A stretch of 64,000 nt of DNA from Beroe forskalii (lineage: Eukaryota; Ctenophora; Nuda; Beroida; Beroidae), in assembly GCA_011033025.1 (NCBI GenBank), contig WFMF01000277.1, positions 169,207-233,206 of the forward strand. Direction: 5' to 3'. Below, in pieces: positions 11,801 to 23,400 of this stretch; position 1 is the stretch's first letter, and each line of letters begins with the position of its first letter. The translations under genes were made by a program, and so were the position numbers. A model generated the notes under the pieces. The model was not told the origin of the DNA and did not search any database. It saw nothing but the letters and a program-made list of their open reading frames with translations.

Positions 11801-13573
11801 GAAAGTTATATTCCTGACCAGTTAGTAGGTCGGATCATTTAAATCATCAGAGATCGTTCACATATTACGTAATCCAAATGTTATGTTTCAACTTTGGAAA
11901 ATTTTAATGAAAATAATGAGGAAAGTTTTGCCAAAAATTTCACAATATTGTGTCGAAATTTGGATATTTTGATTACGTTATCAAAATATCCTGTAACCAG
12001 GCGTAATCATTTGGAAACACCACCCTCACCTTTGATGATTATGTAACATGTTTACGATCCCTCAGCTAGTGCTAGGGAGCTAAGGGCCTCTTCCAAATGA
12101 CAAATTTTCTTATTTACTACTCACCATAAGCTTCTCTCCATTTCGGCTCCAAAACAATTCCAAGTTGTGCTTTTCCTTAGCGATTTTATAGCTGAAATAA
12201 CACGAAATATTTCCATTGGGGATGTATGTTCATTGTTTAGAGCATCAGAGATTTTAACTGACTGAAATTGAAAGCGACTAAACAGTGGTTGTATGTCTGA
12301 ACGTCTTTGCGTGGCCTAATTGCAGTAACAATTTTTTATACTGTGACTTTTTACTTTTTCTTAGTTGCAGTTGAATGCCCCTCTGCCTCCTTCTGCTAGT
12401 TGAGTCTCAGTGATCTCGGGTGCCTCAGGTAGGACAGCATCGACCACTTCCACCAAGAACCTCCCATCCTGGGTCATAGTTTGTTTTAGATTATGTCTTA
12501 AGATCTTGATGAGTAAACATTAACAATAAACATTGCAAAGTAACAATGACTCAGGAGATCAAAAATAAATATTACACTTTGTCCTTCTTTTGTTTACTAA
12601 TTACAGTACTATGATAAAATTGTTCTAATTTTGACTTTATTATCAGAAATTAAATAATTCGACAAGAAATGATAAGAATGTTAAAGTACCTCGAGCACCA
12701 TGTCCACATCAAGCTTCGGGGAACAAACGTACGTTCCCTTGTCCTTCTTCTGGATGTTGTTGATCGTAAGTGTGTAGTTCTGTCCATGGTTAGCAAATGT
12801 GTACCGCTTGCTGGGATTTGGAATAATTCAAGTTTAATATAAAAGAGAATTTTGGAGCAGATGAATTTGTTTTATCATGAATCCGAATTCCACAATCAGT
12901 GCCAGTAACATGATACTTATTTTGTATTTCCTGTAATAATCAAATTTTCCTGAGCCCTCCAATGCCCTGCTGTACTCACGATCGTAATCGGACTCCTCTG
13001 CGGAACCATCTGACCATAGTGATGAGGTCCTGGTCTTTAAGACCACTCCACGAACATTGGAGAGTGGCATCAGTCCCTGGGGAAGGCAGATGGTTTGAAG
13101 TGATAACAGGTGCAAAAATAAACGGTTGATTACTTTGGCATCGCAACCTGCAATCATTTGATGAAAGGTGAATGGATGGCATTGGGATTCTGACAAATGT
13201 TTTCGTTATAGCTACACGATGATATACGAATCATGTGACCAGCACTAGATTGTAGATTTGCAATAAATAACGAAAACAATGCATTTGAAAATTACAATAA
13301 AGTATGATTGAAAGATTTAAGATACTGAAGCTAAAAGCAATCATTGATGATGTCACACGTTGGTTTCTAAAATCACAATTATGGCCATTTCTCATCTAAA
13401 ACACTCTAATTCATCGAATTGATCTTCTTAAATCAACATAATACTGTACAAATATGCAGAGATTCGACCAACTTACCTACGACAAAGCGTCGGTTCTGAG
13501 TTTCTGCCTCAGAAGGGAGCAGTACTGCTGCCAGTACGATGAGAGCAGCCCCTAGCAAGTTAGCAGTAGCCAT
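5873..13573 (-). CDS. Secreted protein: signal peptide, three Ig domains, one TSP1-like repeat (intact 3' copy, damaged exon 4 donor)
   Basis: Ten exons fit in phase (378 aa if exon 4 spliced): 13477-13573, 12980-13076, 12690-12810, 12365-12468, 12125-12191, 11591-11764, 10392-10504, 9969-10087, 9558-9669, 5873-6005. Exon 1 is a signal peptide (LGAALIVLAAVLL). Exons 2-3 make Ig1 (TLQCSWSG ... KGTYVCS), 4-6 Ig2 (GAFNCN ... AAGIYSCNYKY), 7-9 Ig3 (GRLMCNV ... DEGVYRCVAQ). Exons 9-10 join to FTAWTEFSVCDKQGKKYRFR and further cysteines, the core of a thrombospondin type-1 repeat. No membrane segment follows, so it is probably extracellular. Odd: the exon 4 donor reads CTAAGA where the duplicate at 43240 has GTAAGA, giving an in-frame TAA at once; this would truncate in Ig2 unless exons 4 and 5 are both skipped, which keeps frame. 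It is divergent from WASP (ATGs 880 bp apart). Adhesion or recognition is inferred from domains. Confidence 0.75.
6475..7209 (+). mobile_element. Retroelement-derived ORF fragment (C-terminal nuclease-like domain)
   Basis: 244 codons inside the last intron of the Ig/TSP1 gene, on the opposite strand. A zinc-finger-like stretch (CVCGAPSTINHCLTCKLGG) is followed by DGARLDVSTRGFW, then AFTDIRVLHP, YRRHELEKKHKYN and FTPLVFSTTGGMG. This arrangement is common at the ends of retrotransposon polyproteins in invertebrate genomes; the D..D/E.. pattern suggests a restriction-like nuclease fold. There is no reverse transcriptase upstream in frame, so it is a fragment. Family call comes from memory of similar proteins; the exact clade is unknown. 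Confidence 0.5.
7865..9499 (+). pseudogene. Degenerate CR1/Jockey-type LINE fragment
   Basis: Same family as the LINE at 26304-29265. Order of pieces: AP endonuclease end (TGDFNLPQIDW near 7950), MNFRSLDFNQSDF near 8410, SACGPDGIPV near 8880, VFERVVRKHKIHYL and NNLLTDKQYSFRSKR near 9090-9185, VPQGSVLGPL near 9445. Each piece is in a different frame with stops, and the element ends before the FADD box. It is a dead copy in intron 9 of the Ig/TSP1 gene, antisense to it, and is split by a hairpin MITE at 8130-8279. Confidence 0.8.
8130..8279. mobile_element. Hairpin MITE (ACGGTGGCGTGT family), copy 1, nested in LINE
   Basis: Long inverted repeat: GTGTCGAACTCATATGTGCG on the left mirrors the right arm ending GAGTTTGACACGCCCCTG. 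Flanked by TA on both sides. The LINE frame LDLVLCN breaks exactly at its left end and resumes at its right end (TDVKAESTELSDHEMVN), so insertion came after the LINE. Confidence 0.75.
10084..10340. repeat. Direct and inverted repeats in intron 7 of the Ig gene
   Basis: About 70 bp beginning GAATGATCxATAC is directly repeated (near 10088 and 10206). The block TTTGCAGTAATTTGAAATCA near 10160 is inverted near 10280-10310. Part of the direct repeat overlaps the exon 8 acceptor region. Origin unknown. Confidence 0.5.
11405..11531 (+). mobile_element. Helitron-like 3' end with 57-bp tandem duplication
   Basis: CACCGGGCCTGCTAG ends at 11531 and is followed by T, resembling the CTRR|T end of Helitrons. 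The same terminal word occurs at 19641-19653 and 20125-20135. Directly upstream two copies of a 57-bp unit (CCTAACCACxAG...) lie head to tail. Homology to the inverted Ig copy stops exactly at this CTAG. No transposase or clear 5' end is seen. Confidence 0.45.
11850..12061. mobile_element. MITE with GGGATCGT termini, copy in intron 5
   Basis: Ends are GAGATCGTTCAC and (right, inverted) GGGATCGTAAAC; both sides carry TCA/TGA as a 3-bp target duplication, as in PIF/Harbinger elements. The corresponding copy at 43543-43765 in the inverted duplicate proves it was present before the duplication. Confidence 0.7.
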
Positions 13574-14452
13574 GATAACACGTTGCAAAACCTTTCAATC
13601 GTGCACAAAATTGATTACTGTTCGCAAAAATAAGCATTCGTCCCTGTAGATTGAATTACAAATTAGATAATTAAATTTGTGAGAGACAAAATTATCACAT
13701 TTTCGATCAGCTGACATTTCATTTTGTGAAATTCAACCATACTCATTAAAAGTAACACCAAATTTTCCGTTTATCTTCAAATATCAGTGAAATAAATTCC
13801 GGTTACTAGAGAAAAAAATAAGGAGGCTACAAAAATATAATAATAGATTTCATGTCACATTATGGTTTTCATTTTGCTCGTGTAATCGGGTCCTGCATGA
13901 GATTCCATTTTTCGTTCGATGCAACGTGATTTAGTAGTTGGGTTCCGTGATCGGACTCTGTTTTTATCAGAAAGCGATAAATTTATATTCGATTTGAATA
14001 ATATTTAATTTTGATTTCTTTATAATCGAATTTGAATAACGCTATTTGAAAGCCCTGCAAGGTCACGAAAACTTATCTTTGTTTACTGCAAACAAACTGC
14101 AAATGCTGCAAAGGCAGATAAAATGGACGTTTACTTTTATTTAATTTAAAAAAGAAATGTTCTATTGGAGCCAAAGATTCCCCAAACCGCAAACGAAACA
14201 ACGTACAGACTGAAATTATTATTATTTTTTAAACTTGTTATTCAGTAATTCGATTAGGGTATTGTCGATTCAAGAAAATGAAGTTCTTTTGTTAGTTATT
14301 GGCGTTTATCAAGTAACAAGTGGCAGAACTTATGAAGTAGGTACATTGTACAATCATAATTCTTTATCTCATGAGATTATTAATATTGTGGAGAAATGAG
14401 AATATGCTAATTTCACTCCTTCATTTAACCGAATGATCACTTGTAGGAAAAA
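13574..14452. promoter_or_regulatory. Shared 5' region of the divergent Ig/TSP1 and WASP genes
   Basis: 879 bp between the two ATGs. The part 13574-13991 is also present in the inverted duplicate (38068-38472); 13992-14452 is unique. No TATA box stands out. A bidirectional promoter is inference from the head-to-head layout. Confidence 0.4.
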
Positions 14453-17400
14453 ATGGCAAAAGAACAAGGTCAATGGGTGAGATCTGACCTACTTTCGCAA
14501 GATGAGAACGCCATCATTAAACAGATGTATTCCCCGAAGAGAGAGGTAAGTCTTTTTCCCTTCCCACTGGCTTTCTGTATCACAAAAGGGCATTGAAGAA
14601 GGTTAAAAGAGATCGTGGTTTGGGAGGATGAGAAATAGGATATGTGTATAGCAGGTCCAGATTTAAAATACTACTACATTTTCTGGAAAGCGCCCGGATT
14701 GCTCCTATATATAATATCAGTCGCTAAAATGCACATCCGTCCGTCCCCCCCCCATTGCACGTTCCCGGTGGTCACGTATACATAGCATCGGATCAATATT
14801 TATATTACACTTTTATTAGGACCGCTTAGCCAACATCAAGCACTGCAGGTGAGGTAGATTAAGCACCTGCATACAGGAATAACTAACAAGAAAGATTGTG
14901 TCTGTAGGCGCAGTTCTTGTTTGCCTGTGACAGGCTGTAATAATCAAATTTTCGCCTGCAGGGAGTAGTTGTGATACATTATGTACTAAATTGGTTCTAG
15001 ACACAGTATTTGATGTGAAATTTTCAAAATTTTCGCCTAGGGCGCCTACTGTAGAAAGATCAATAACTCAATAACTGATATTGCTTTACCTTACATTAAT
15101 TTGTTTGTGGCTTTTTCCGAGCAAAGCAAGCAGGCCACGGCAATCATAGGAGGAAAATTTAAATTCGCTGAATGTGGGGCTTTATCATTTTCATTATTCA
15201 TTACTTCATTAACCCATGAGTGCCCAGTGCAGTTATGCATTATGCACTTATGCATAATGTAACATGTACTATGTATAACATAACACGTGAAATAACAAGT
15301 ACTTAAGTATACCAGTTTAGCTCGTTGTGAGAAATTTGGACTTTTTCTCAGCAGTGATCATCGTTCGACGTCATGTACATATTTTTAAGGCAAGCATTGC
15401 GCAGCTAACCTTACTTTAATTTCGTTGGAGTGAATTTCGTTGTTGATTGCTTTGCTGCTCAGCAATTCCGATAAATACACGAATACCATGCGGCCGTTAT
15501 TAACCGTCCGAAGTGGCATTGTGCTCCTTATTAAGGTCTCAATGCTTATTTCTGCGTTATACCTACTCTCGACAGCCCTTCCTGACCACAAGACTCTCTA
15601 CCAGAATCTAATCAACCCGCCTGAACCTGCAGAAGAACCAGATAAGGAACCAGTACGGCGATTCATTGAGCGCCTCCAACATCCCCAGGACTGTAACTCC
15701 AGCAGGAAGTTCGTCTGTCCCTTCACTCCGCACTGCGGGTTCGGTTGCATGACCCACAAACTGGTTGATTGCTTCATATACGCGGCCTGGACAAACCGTA
15801 CCCATCATAACGAGGGAAGTGTGGGAGTACTACTTCCTGCCCATCAGTAAGAACTGTACCAGTTGGATTGACGCGGTGGAGTGGGGACCTGACCATAACC
15901 AACACCAGGTCGTGAAACTGACGCCTCATTCTGCCGCCCCTACCCCAGAGCCTCAGGAATTGGTTGTCAGTTCCAACCCCCGGGGCTGCCAGTCCCCTCC
16001 TCCCCCATGGGCTCCCCCTTTGTGTGGTGGGTGGGACACATCGTGCAGTACCTCTACCGGCTCCAGCCGAGAATGGAGGAACACGTGAGGGCTGCTAAGG
16101 AGAACATTGGGTTTGTAGAGCCCATCCCAGGGATGCAGGTCCGTAGAACGGACAAGATCTGGGAAGCAAAATATCAACCAGTGGACAAATACATGCCGTT
16201 GATACAGCGTTACTACCAAAACAGGAATACGACAGTGAAACCCGTGTATCTGGCAACGGATGAAGCCAGCGTAGTAACAGAACTGCAGACTAAGTACCCT
16301 GACTTTACCTTCCTCAGTGACAGTGAAACAGTAGCAACAGGAGGGATCATCAAATCCCGGTACCTCTCACAAGCTCACGTTGGCGTCATCACAGACCTAC
16401 AGTTGCTACTGAGGTGCGAGGTTGTGGTGTGCACACTGTCCTCAAACCTCTGCAGACTGATATACGAGGTCCATGTCTCACGGGGGTGGAAGGTTGGCGA
16501 GACACTACACTCGCTCGATAGTGGCTACAGATTCTGGTGAAGAAGCTGACTTTTAGCTGGTGAACCGTCAAGTAACCTCTAATAAAGTTTATCTGGCTTC
16601 TTAACCGCGCTTTCTCCATTGGATATTAGATTGAATCATGAATTATATTTATGTTTATAGCTGTTGCGTATTCAACGAACTACTGCTAAATATAGCTCTG
16701 ATTTTCCTCTTGAAAGTTAAAGTTAAAATGATCAAGTTCACCCCATCCGTTGTTTTTGCCACTCAATTTTGTAAATATGCTCCCAATTTAGTAATATGCT
16801 CCTACAGCTGTTGCTACGAATTTACACAGTATTTCAAAATAGCGTCATAATTTGAATCCATTTAAAGGGAAAAAGCTAAAAGCAAAACCACCACTCAACA
16901 AAACAAGAATTGGACCTGCTAGCACAATTCTTGGCTTTCTGTTGATCCCGTATGCACTATGCAGGCGCTTAAATTCCCACCCCGTCATGCTTGATGTTGA
17001 CTTAGCATCATGATGCATACAGTATAGTCTTAGTAAAAGTATCGCTCCGGTCAAATGTCGCACTTTTCTAATAAACTGGAACGCCCTTTTCAGTTTTTTT
17101 CACTAAAGCTTACTTTTTATGCTTCTCAACAGCCAATCATTCGTGACTTTAATGGTCTTGGCTATATTATAATGATGAAATGGCAGGTTTTATCAATATC
17201 ACACTGACACTCAATAAAGCACTTCTCGTTCTAAACCGTAGTTCCTGACCTTATTCCTGCAGGTTTTGGCGTGCACCGTGGCCCAGCTGTTCCACGCTGC
17301 CCCCAACCCTCGGGTGTGGGCCAAACAACAGACAGGGGTCGTAGTGCTGATCAAGGACCACTACCAGCGATCCTACTTCATTCAGTTCGTCAACATCGAC

Positions 17401-20400
17401 GTGCCTGTAATAGTAGATTTTAGCCTGGGTTTATGAACGTTTGGGGGACTACGGGAATCTTAATTTCGGTTGTAAAATTGATAATAACAACAAGACTTTT
17501 AATCTGGGTTTTGTTGTGAAATGATAATAACAACAAGACATCATTTCGATGCATATTGTGCATACACCTCAAGGTATACAACCTGACATTCCCCTCACTC
17601 CTCAGACACACACTGCAACCTACTCCGAAGAGATGTATTTGGAGTTTGACTACAAGACACCTCAGCCCTACTTCCACACCTTCGCCGGAGAGGTAACAGC
17701 TGGAAAAGTGAAAAACCGTCTTATGTAGCTAACCAGATAGATATATTGGGAAAGTCAAACAATGCTTTGTTCTCTATGGTTACTGTTTTCACTTAAACTT
17801 CTCAAACTTGTACTTTCTCATTAATACTTAAATAATAAAAAGTTATTCACTATAAGGCTGAGTTGGGTTGAATACTAATAGTGAGAATAACTCAAATGCC
17901 ATTCCAAACACATCACTGACCTTTCGCTACTCATTGTATGATTTGTCAGACTTCCTGTGAGTATAAAATGTATATGTACACTCAATAACATAGCCGTGTG
18001 CCAGTGTGTGTGTAACTGTTTGAAACTTGACACGGCAGAACACTTGTAGTACTCACACACTTCAGCACTATAAGGTCATCACTTCACTCCATCATCTGTG
18101 ATGTGAGTCAACTTAGGAACTATACTCTTCAGATTGTTGAAAATGAATGTTGATACTTTGATAAAACATTTGAAATACTCGGAACAGTAACATAATATTT
18201 CACTACAACAAGGGTAAAAGATATTTGTTCATCACTAAGCTTCTAGTCCTGTTCCTCATCAAACAACAAACGAAGTCCATTTTCTTCACTCCTCGCTCGC
18301 TCAGGGTTCATGTTTAGGTGGCTGTACGCTGGAAGTCTGTTTGAATACTGAAATGAGATGTATTTCTGTCCGTCTGTCTGTATGCCAGTCTGTCTGTCTA
18401 TTTGTATTCCTGTCTGTCTGTTTGTATGTCAGTCAGTCGGTGTTTGTGTTTGGTGGTACACGATTTTCTGCAACCACACGTTTGCCTGACATGGAAAGCA
18501 CGCATGATATTCCCATGTGTGTGCTATATTCGCAACCACTCGTAAATTCGCTTTATATCACTGTCCACACAGGAAATGATTTTATAGTTGTCTGTCTCCA
18601 AATTTCGGTGAATTAATTACTATATTTAAGATGAATCTGGTTCATGAGAGCTCATTGAAACATGAACATGGGTTTTCATCAGTACAGTCACTTGCAGTGC
18701 AGCAGTTTAGGAAAATATAAGCAACCCTCGAAATTGGAGATTGGAATTAAATTAAATCAAATCTATCCTTCATAATTCTCAAAGGTAATAGTACTCTCTT
18801 GCGTACTATGTACGTACTATAGGTATGTACTAGGTACGTATTAGGTACTGTTTCAAGTGAAAGAAATTTAATCTTGTAAATATTTATGATACCTAAACCC
18901 AAACCAAAAGTTTTTTGGAAACTTCTAACATATCTTAAACACTGTCAAAGCTTAAAATTTAGTACAGTCAAGGCCGGAATTATAAGGTGTCATTAAAAAT
19001 TTTGATAATATCTTAAAAGTGGGTCTTTCCTTTTCACGGATGCATAGTGGGATTTAACTTCCTTTCTTTTTCCGAGATGTATGGTGGGTTTCAACTTCCT
19101 TTCTTTTTCCGAGAGGTGTATGGTGGGATTTCAACTTCCTTTCTTTTTCAGAGATGTATGGTGGGTTTCAACTTTCTTAATTTTTCAGAGGTGTATGGTG
19201 GGTTTAAATTCCTTTCTTTTTCAGAGGTGTATGGTGGGGTTAAACTTCTGTCACGATGGCGAAGCTCAGAAGTTCCACGCAGCCATTACAACGATCACTG
19301 TGCGGAACAAGAAAAGAAAAGGTAAATTTTCTTGAATTGAAAATTATAATTATCTCTAATATAATTTCGCATTCTCTGTTTTTTTGTTTGTCGTAACGGC
19401 GGAAACATCTTCGGAACGCGCGCGCATTACGATTTGTGCGGGTAACCATGGTGACACGTGCACGGAGAATTGCGCGCGCGCTCATTTCTGTTTATGGTGT
19501 TTTGATTACGTTGCGCGAACTCTAGAATAGCTTTTGAACGGATCGGAGTTTTTTGATGCGGTAAAATTTTTTAGTTGATTTGAATTGTGGGGTTTGAAAT
19601 TTGCGAGCTCTGGGTGAGCTGTGTATTAGATGGCCTAATAACGGGCCTGCTAGTCTTACTTATAAAGTCGCAGATTGTGTATGTTCTCCGTACGTCACGC
19701 CCCATGGCAACGCGCGCGCAATGGGGGGAAATTGCACGTGCAGATGGATAGCGCGCGTTCATTTCTGTTTAATGCTGTTTTGATTTCGGAGCTTCATAAC
19801 TTTTGATATGATTGGAATTTGTTGATGCGGTAAAAGGTATTTAGTTGATTTGAAATTTGCGAACGAGGTGCTGCGTAGCAGCGCCGAGTGAGCTGTGTAT
19901 TTGCAGGCCCAACGCGCGCGCAATGGGGAAAAGTGCACGTGCAGATTAACTGCGCGCGCGTTCATTTCTGTTTAATGCTGTTTTGATTTTGTTGCTCAAA
20001 TAACTTTTGTTCTGATTGGAATTTTTCGATGTGGTAAAAAATATTCAATCAGATTGAATGATGGTGTTTGCGAACGAGGTGCTGCGTAGCAGCGCCGAGT
20101 GAGCTGTGAATTTGCAGGCCCAACGGGCCTGCTAGTCTTATATATTTTCATTCTCTTAATTTCATTAAATCGCAGTTATGGTCTCTTTGGTCTCAATTGG
20201 CATCTGTAAAGATGCTATAACTGGCATCCCAGGTAAGGGGTACTAGTCAAACTAGTATTGCATGCCAGGTGGGTTCCAGCAGAGCTCTTCGCTATGGAGA
20301 GCTGCCACCTCTCCGCGCGTGGCGGGGGAGGTGGTCAGTGAACATTGCACCAAAAAAAATGGTCTCTTTGGAACCGAAATGATAATTTGAAGTAGAAATA

Positions 20401-23400
20401 TTTCGTATCAAACCACGACGTCAGTTCGGTAGAAATTAATCGTCATTGATTATAAAAGACTCCAGGGTTCATTGCGTAACCAATTTCCTCAAATTAGAAT
20501 ACTATTTAAAATCATTATTCTAATAAAACTCCAACTCCATAATATCTGAGCTCATTTCATAACCACCATTTTAAGCGCTTAAGTAACGCTCGAAAGTCAG
20601 GGTAGGTATTTGAAGGCACCACTTCTGGTTCCCTGGTGTTATTTGATTCCTGGGCCCTACCTCCCTGTCTTAGACAGTCTAAATTTGGATGCCATCCACG
20701 TTTTGTGGTGACCTTCTTATGCATGTAATATGCATTTATATGGCGCATGCCTGAAGGTAACGCAAGTCAATGGACTGTAGAGTGGAGGTTTGAGTTTTAA
20801 ATGGGAACTGTCACTTAAGTCTACGTCAGTGCTTCATTAGACGGAGTTTCGGAAGGGAGAAATGCACTTTCACATGCTGACGTGCCTTCGAAAAGTATTT
20901 CCAAGCTCTGACGCACTGACCAACTTTCAGAAGTTGCGTTTAATCGTAGAACTTCCTTTATTATATTATAGAACCCTCTGCAGTTTTCATGCGGGTCTAT
21001 AATATATAGACACTTGCCTGATCGGGTCCATATTGGTTTAGACCCTCACCCTACGGGCTCGGGCCAAAACCGGATACCACCCTCAGGCTTACGCCCTCGG
21101 GCAGTATCCCAAAATGGACCCGATAGGCGCGTGTCTATCTATTTTATAGAATTGATTAGATGGAAACTCGTTGATCTGTCTATTTTGCTCGCATAATATC
21201 GACCTTAGCGTAAAGGGACGACTCTATAATATAAAAGTATTAACAACCTAAATTTCTCAGTCGAATTTTCAACAAACATAGACATAGTGTTATAGAGACT
21301 TGAAATTCGATGTAGAAAAGTAGCAAGCTCAAACTAATTGACAACCTCGAATATTGTTCTGAAATATGTCATTCACAATCTAAATCTGCTTAAAATTGCA
21401 AAAATCTAAAAGTAAATCATGTTATCTGATATTTGACTACAGTGCATTTCCTTTATCAACATTTGGGACACCCAGGTGCTTCTCTTGACTAGTTCCTAAA
21501 TACGTCTTCACTCTCTTACAACTTTACGGAATGATCACTTCCGCTTTCCACTCTATCTTGATGTTATCCCATATAAATTGGTCGCCTCTCTTCTGGGTCA
21601 AGAAGGTGACCCTTGCCTGCTTCGCTCCAAGGACCTTTTCCATGTAACAGCCACTATCCGGGTTCCCTGCAAAGGAATAGGCAGCATCCACCCCACCAGC
21701 GCCTTTAGCAGTGTAGGCACCTAACACGTCCATACTCACTGTGTATCCGGTCAAATCCGTCAAATTCTCCACATCATCCATGTCCTTATTGTCGGGATGT
21801 GGGTAGCAATCCCGGTCGTCGGTAAACAAGTAGATACGCATGTAACCGACTCCCTTGACGCTGATCAAACTGTAGAGGAACTCAGCCGTCCCCAGCACAT
21901 TGCCTTCTCTGTCCAGACTCTCCACGCTCTGCAAGAGGTAGAATGCTACGTCATTGTCAGCTTGCCCTGCAACAGGGTTCATCCGGACGGTAAACACGGC
22001 GTTCTCGCCTGCTGGCACGTCCACTGCTACTGGATCTCCCTTCACTTCCCAGTACTCAGAACCCTCACCGGTAATTCCAGAGGGACTGTTCCTGTCCGGC
22101 CACTTGACTTCATTCCAGCCATCTCCGTTACCCGCACTTTCGCATTGGTACCCACCGCATTTCTTGGCTCTTCGGAGCATTTTTGTGCACCTTTCCTTCA
22201 TTTTAGGAGAAGGCTCTCCATCGCCCACTTCGCAACCGGCGATCTCAAAGCCCCCAGCTCGACACGTGTCCAGGTTTTTAAAGGTTTTCTTGCAGCTAGC
22301 GCCTGCTGCAACTGTAAGAAGCATTGCCGCCAGAACAATCCTGAAAATCATCTTTCCCTGTGTCACCGGAGATTAATATAAAGGTTTATGTTAGTAAAAA
22401 ATAGAAAATAAAGAAAAGAAAATAATATTAAGGTTTATGTTATACCATTAAATTAAAAAAAGTTGTAGTAATCACTGATTTACAGTAAATTCTGGCGAAT
22501 GAGACGTGGGAGACATGGTGGTAATTTCTCAATTTCGAGACATCTGTATCCTTAATGAGTTTTCAAATTATAGCCGGAAACGGCCTGAAAGCTATGAAGA
22601 GAACAAGCCTCTCGCTATATTCAAAAACACGGAATTAATACTTTTATTAAACATCTTGATACATGTAAATACATAAATAAATCATCTTATTACACATTAA
22701 TACATTATAATCAAACTTTCATATCGCCCATCCTCCAAAACATAATAAGAAAGATAAGTTTAAGATTTTCATACAAAGTTGTGGTAAAAGCAGAAAGAGA
22801 CACTTTGTTGTAAGAAAACGAAGAAGGTGTATCACGGCGCTAAATTATATGCTATATTTCGACACAAAGGTGTTTTCTAAATCGACAGCTTTCAATGTCT
22901 AACTAGTATTTGTTTATTGTTAATGTAAACAATAATGGGGAATTTCAGTAGAATGGGGAATTTCAAGGAATTTTCTAACTAGGAGGTAACCAATATAAAA
23001 TATAATGATCTCAAACTCTCAAAGGCTGTGGAAGGCTTTCTTTTATATAAAGCAAGAGAAAAATATATTCTAGTTTCAGTGTCAATAATGATAAGTCAAT
23101 AATTCTATCTATAATCTATATAAGGTATCTATACCTACGAAAGAACATTAATTAAAACGAAGTCTTGAGCGTTGATCATAAATCCACTTCCCTCGTCCTA
23201 TTATAGTCTTATGTATCTCCTCCAGTAAACGGCTACAATCTAATAGTGCGCTATTTCAAAAAAGCAATTATTCCCCACATGCTGCGTTAAAAAACCCGCT
23301 CTCTCTCCCTCCCTCTAACCCTCTAAGGCTCTAATGAGATTGTACACGGTTAATATGGCTTGCTACGCAAGAGCGAGACCGTTTAGCTATTCTTATAGAA

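Noticed and set aside
12834..13196. 120-codon minus-strand frame across Ig exon 2
   Set aside because: Out of frame with the Ig fold; the phase-correct exon is 12980-13076 starting after CCCCAG.
20178..20371. Idea that this is an active spliced-leader or U1-like snRNA gene
   Set aside because: The A-tail and target duplication show a retroposed copy, and no Sm site or known snRNA core is recognisable.
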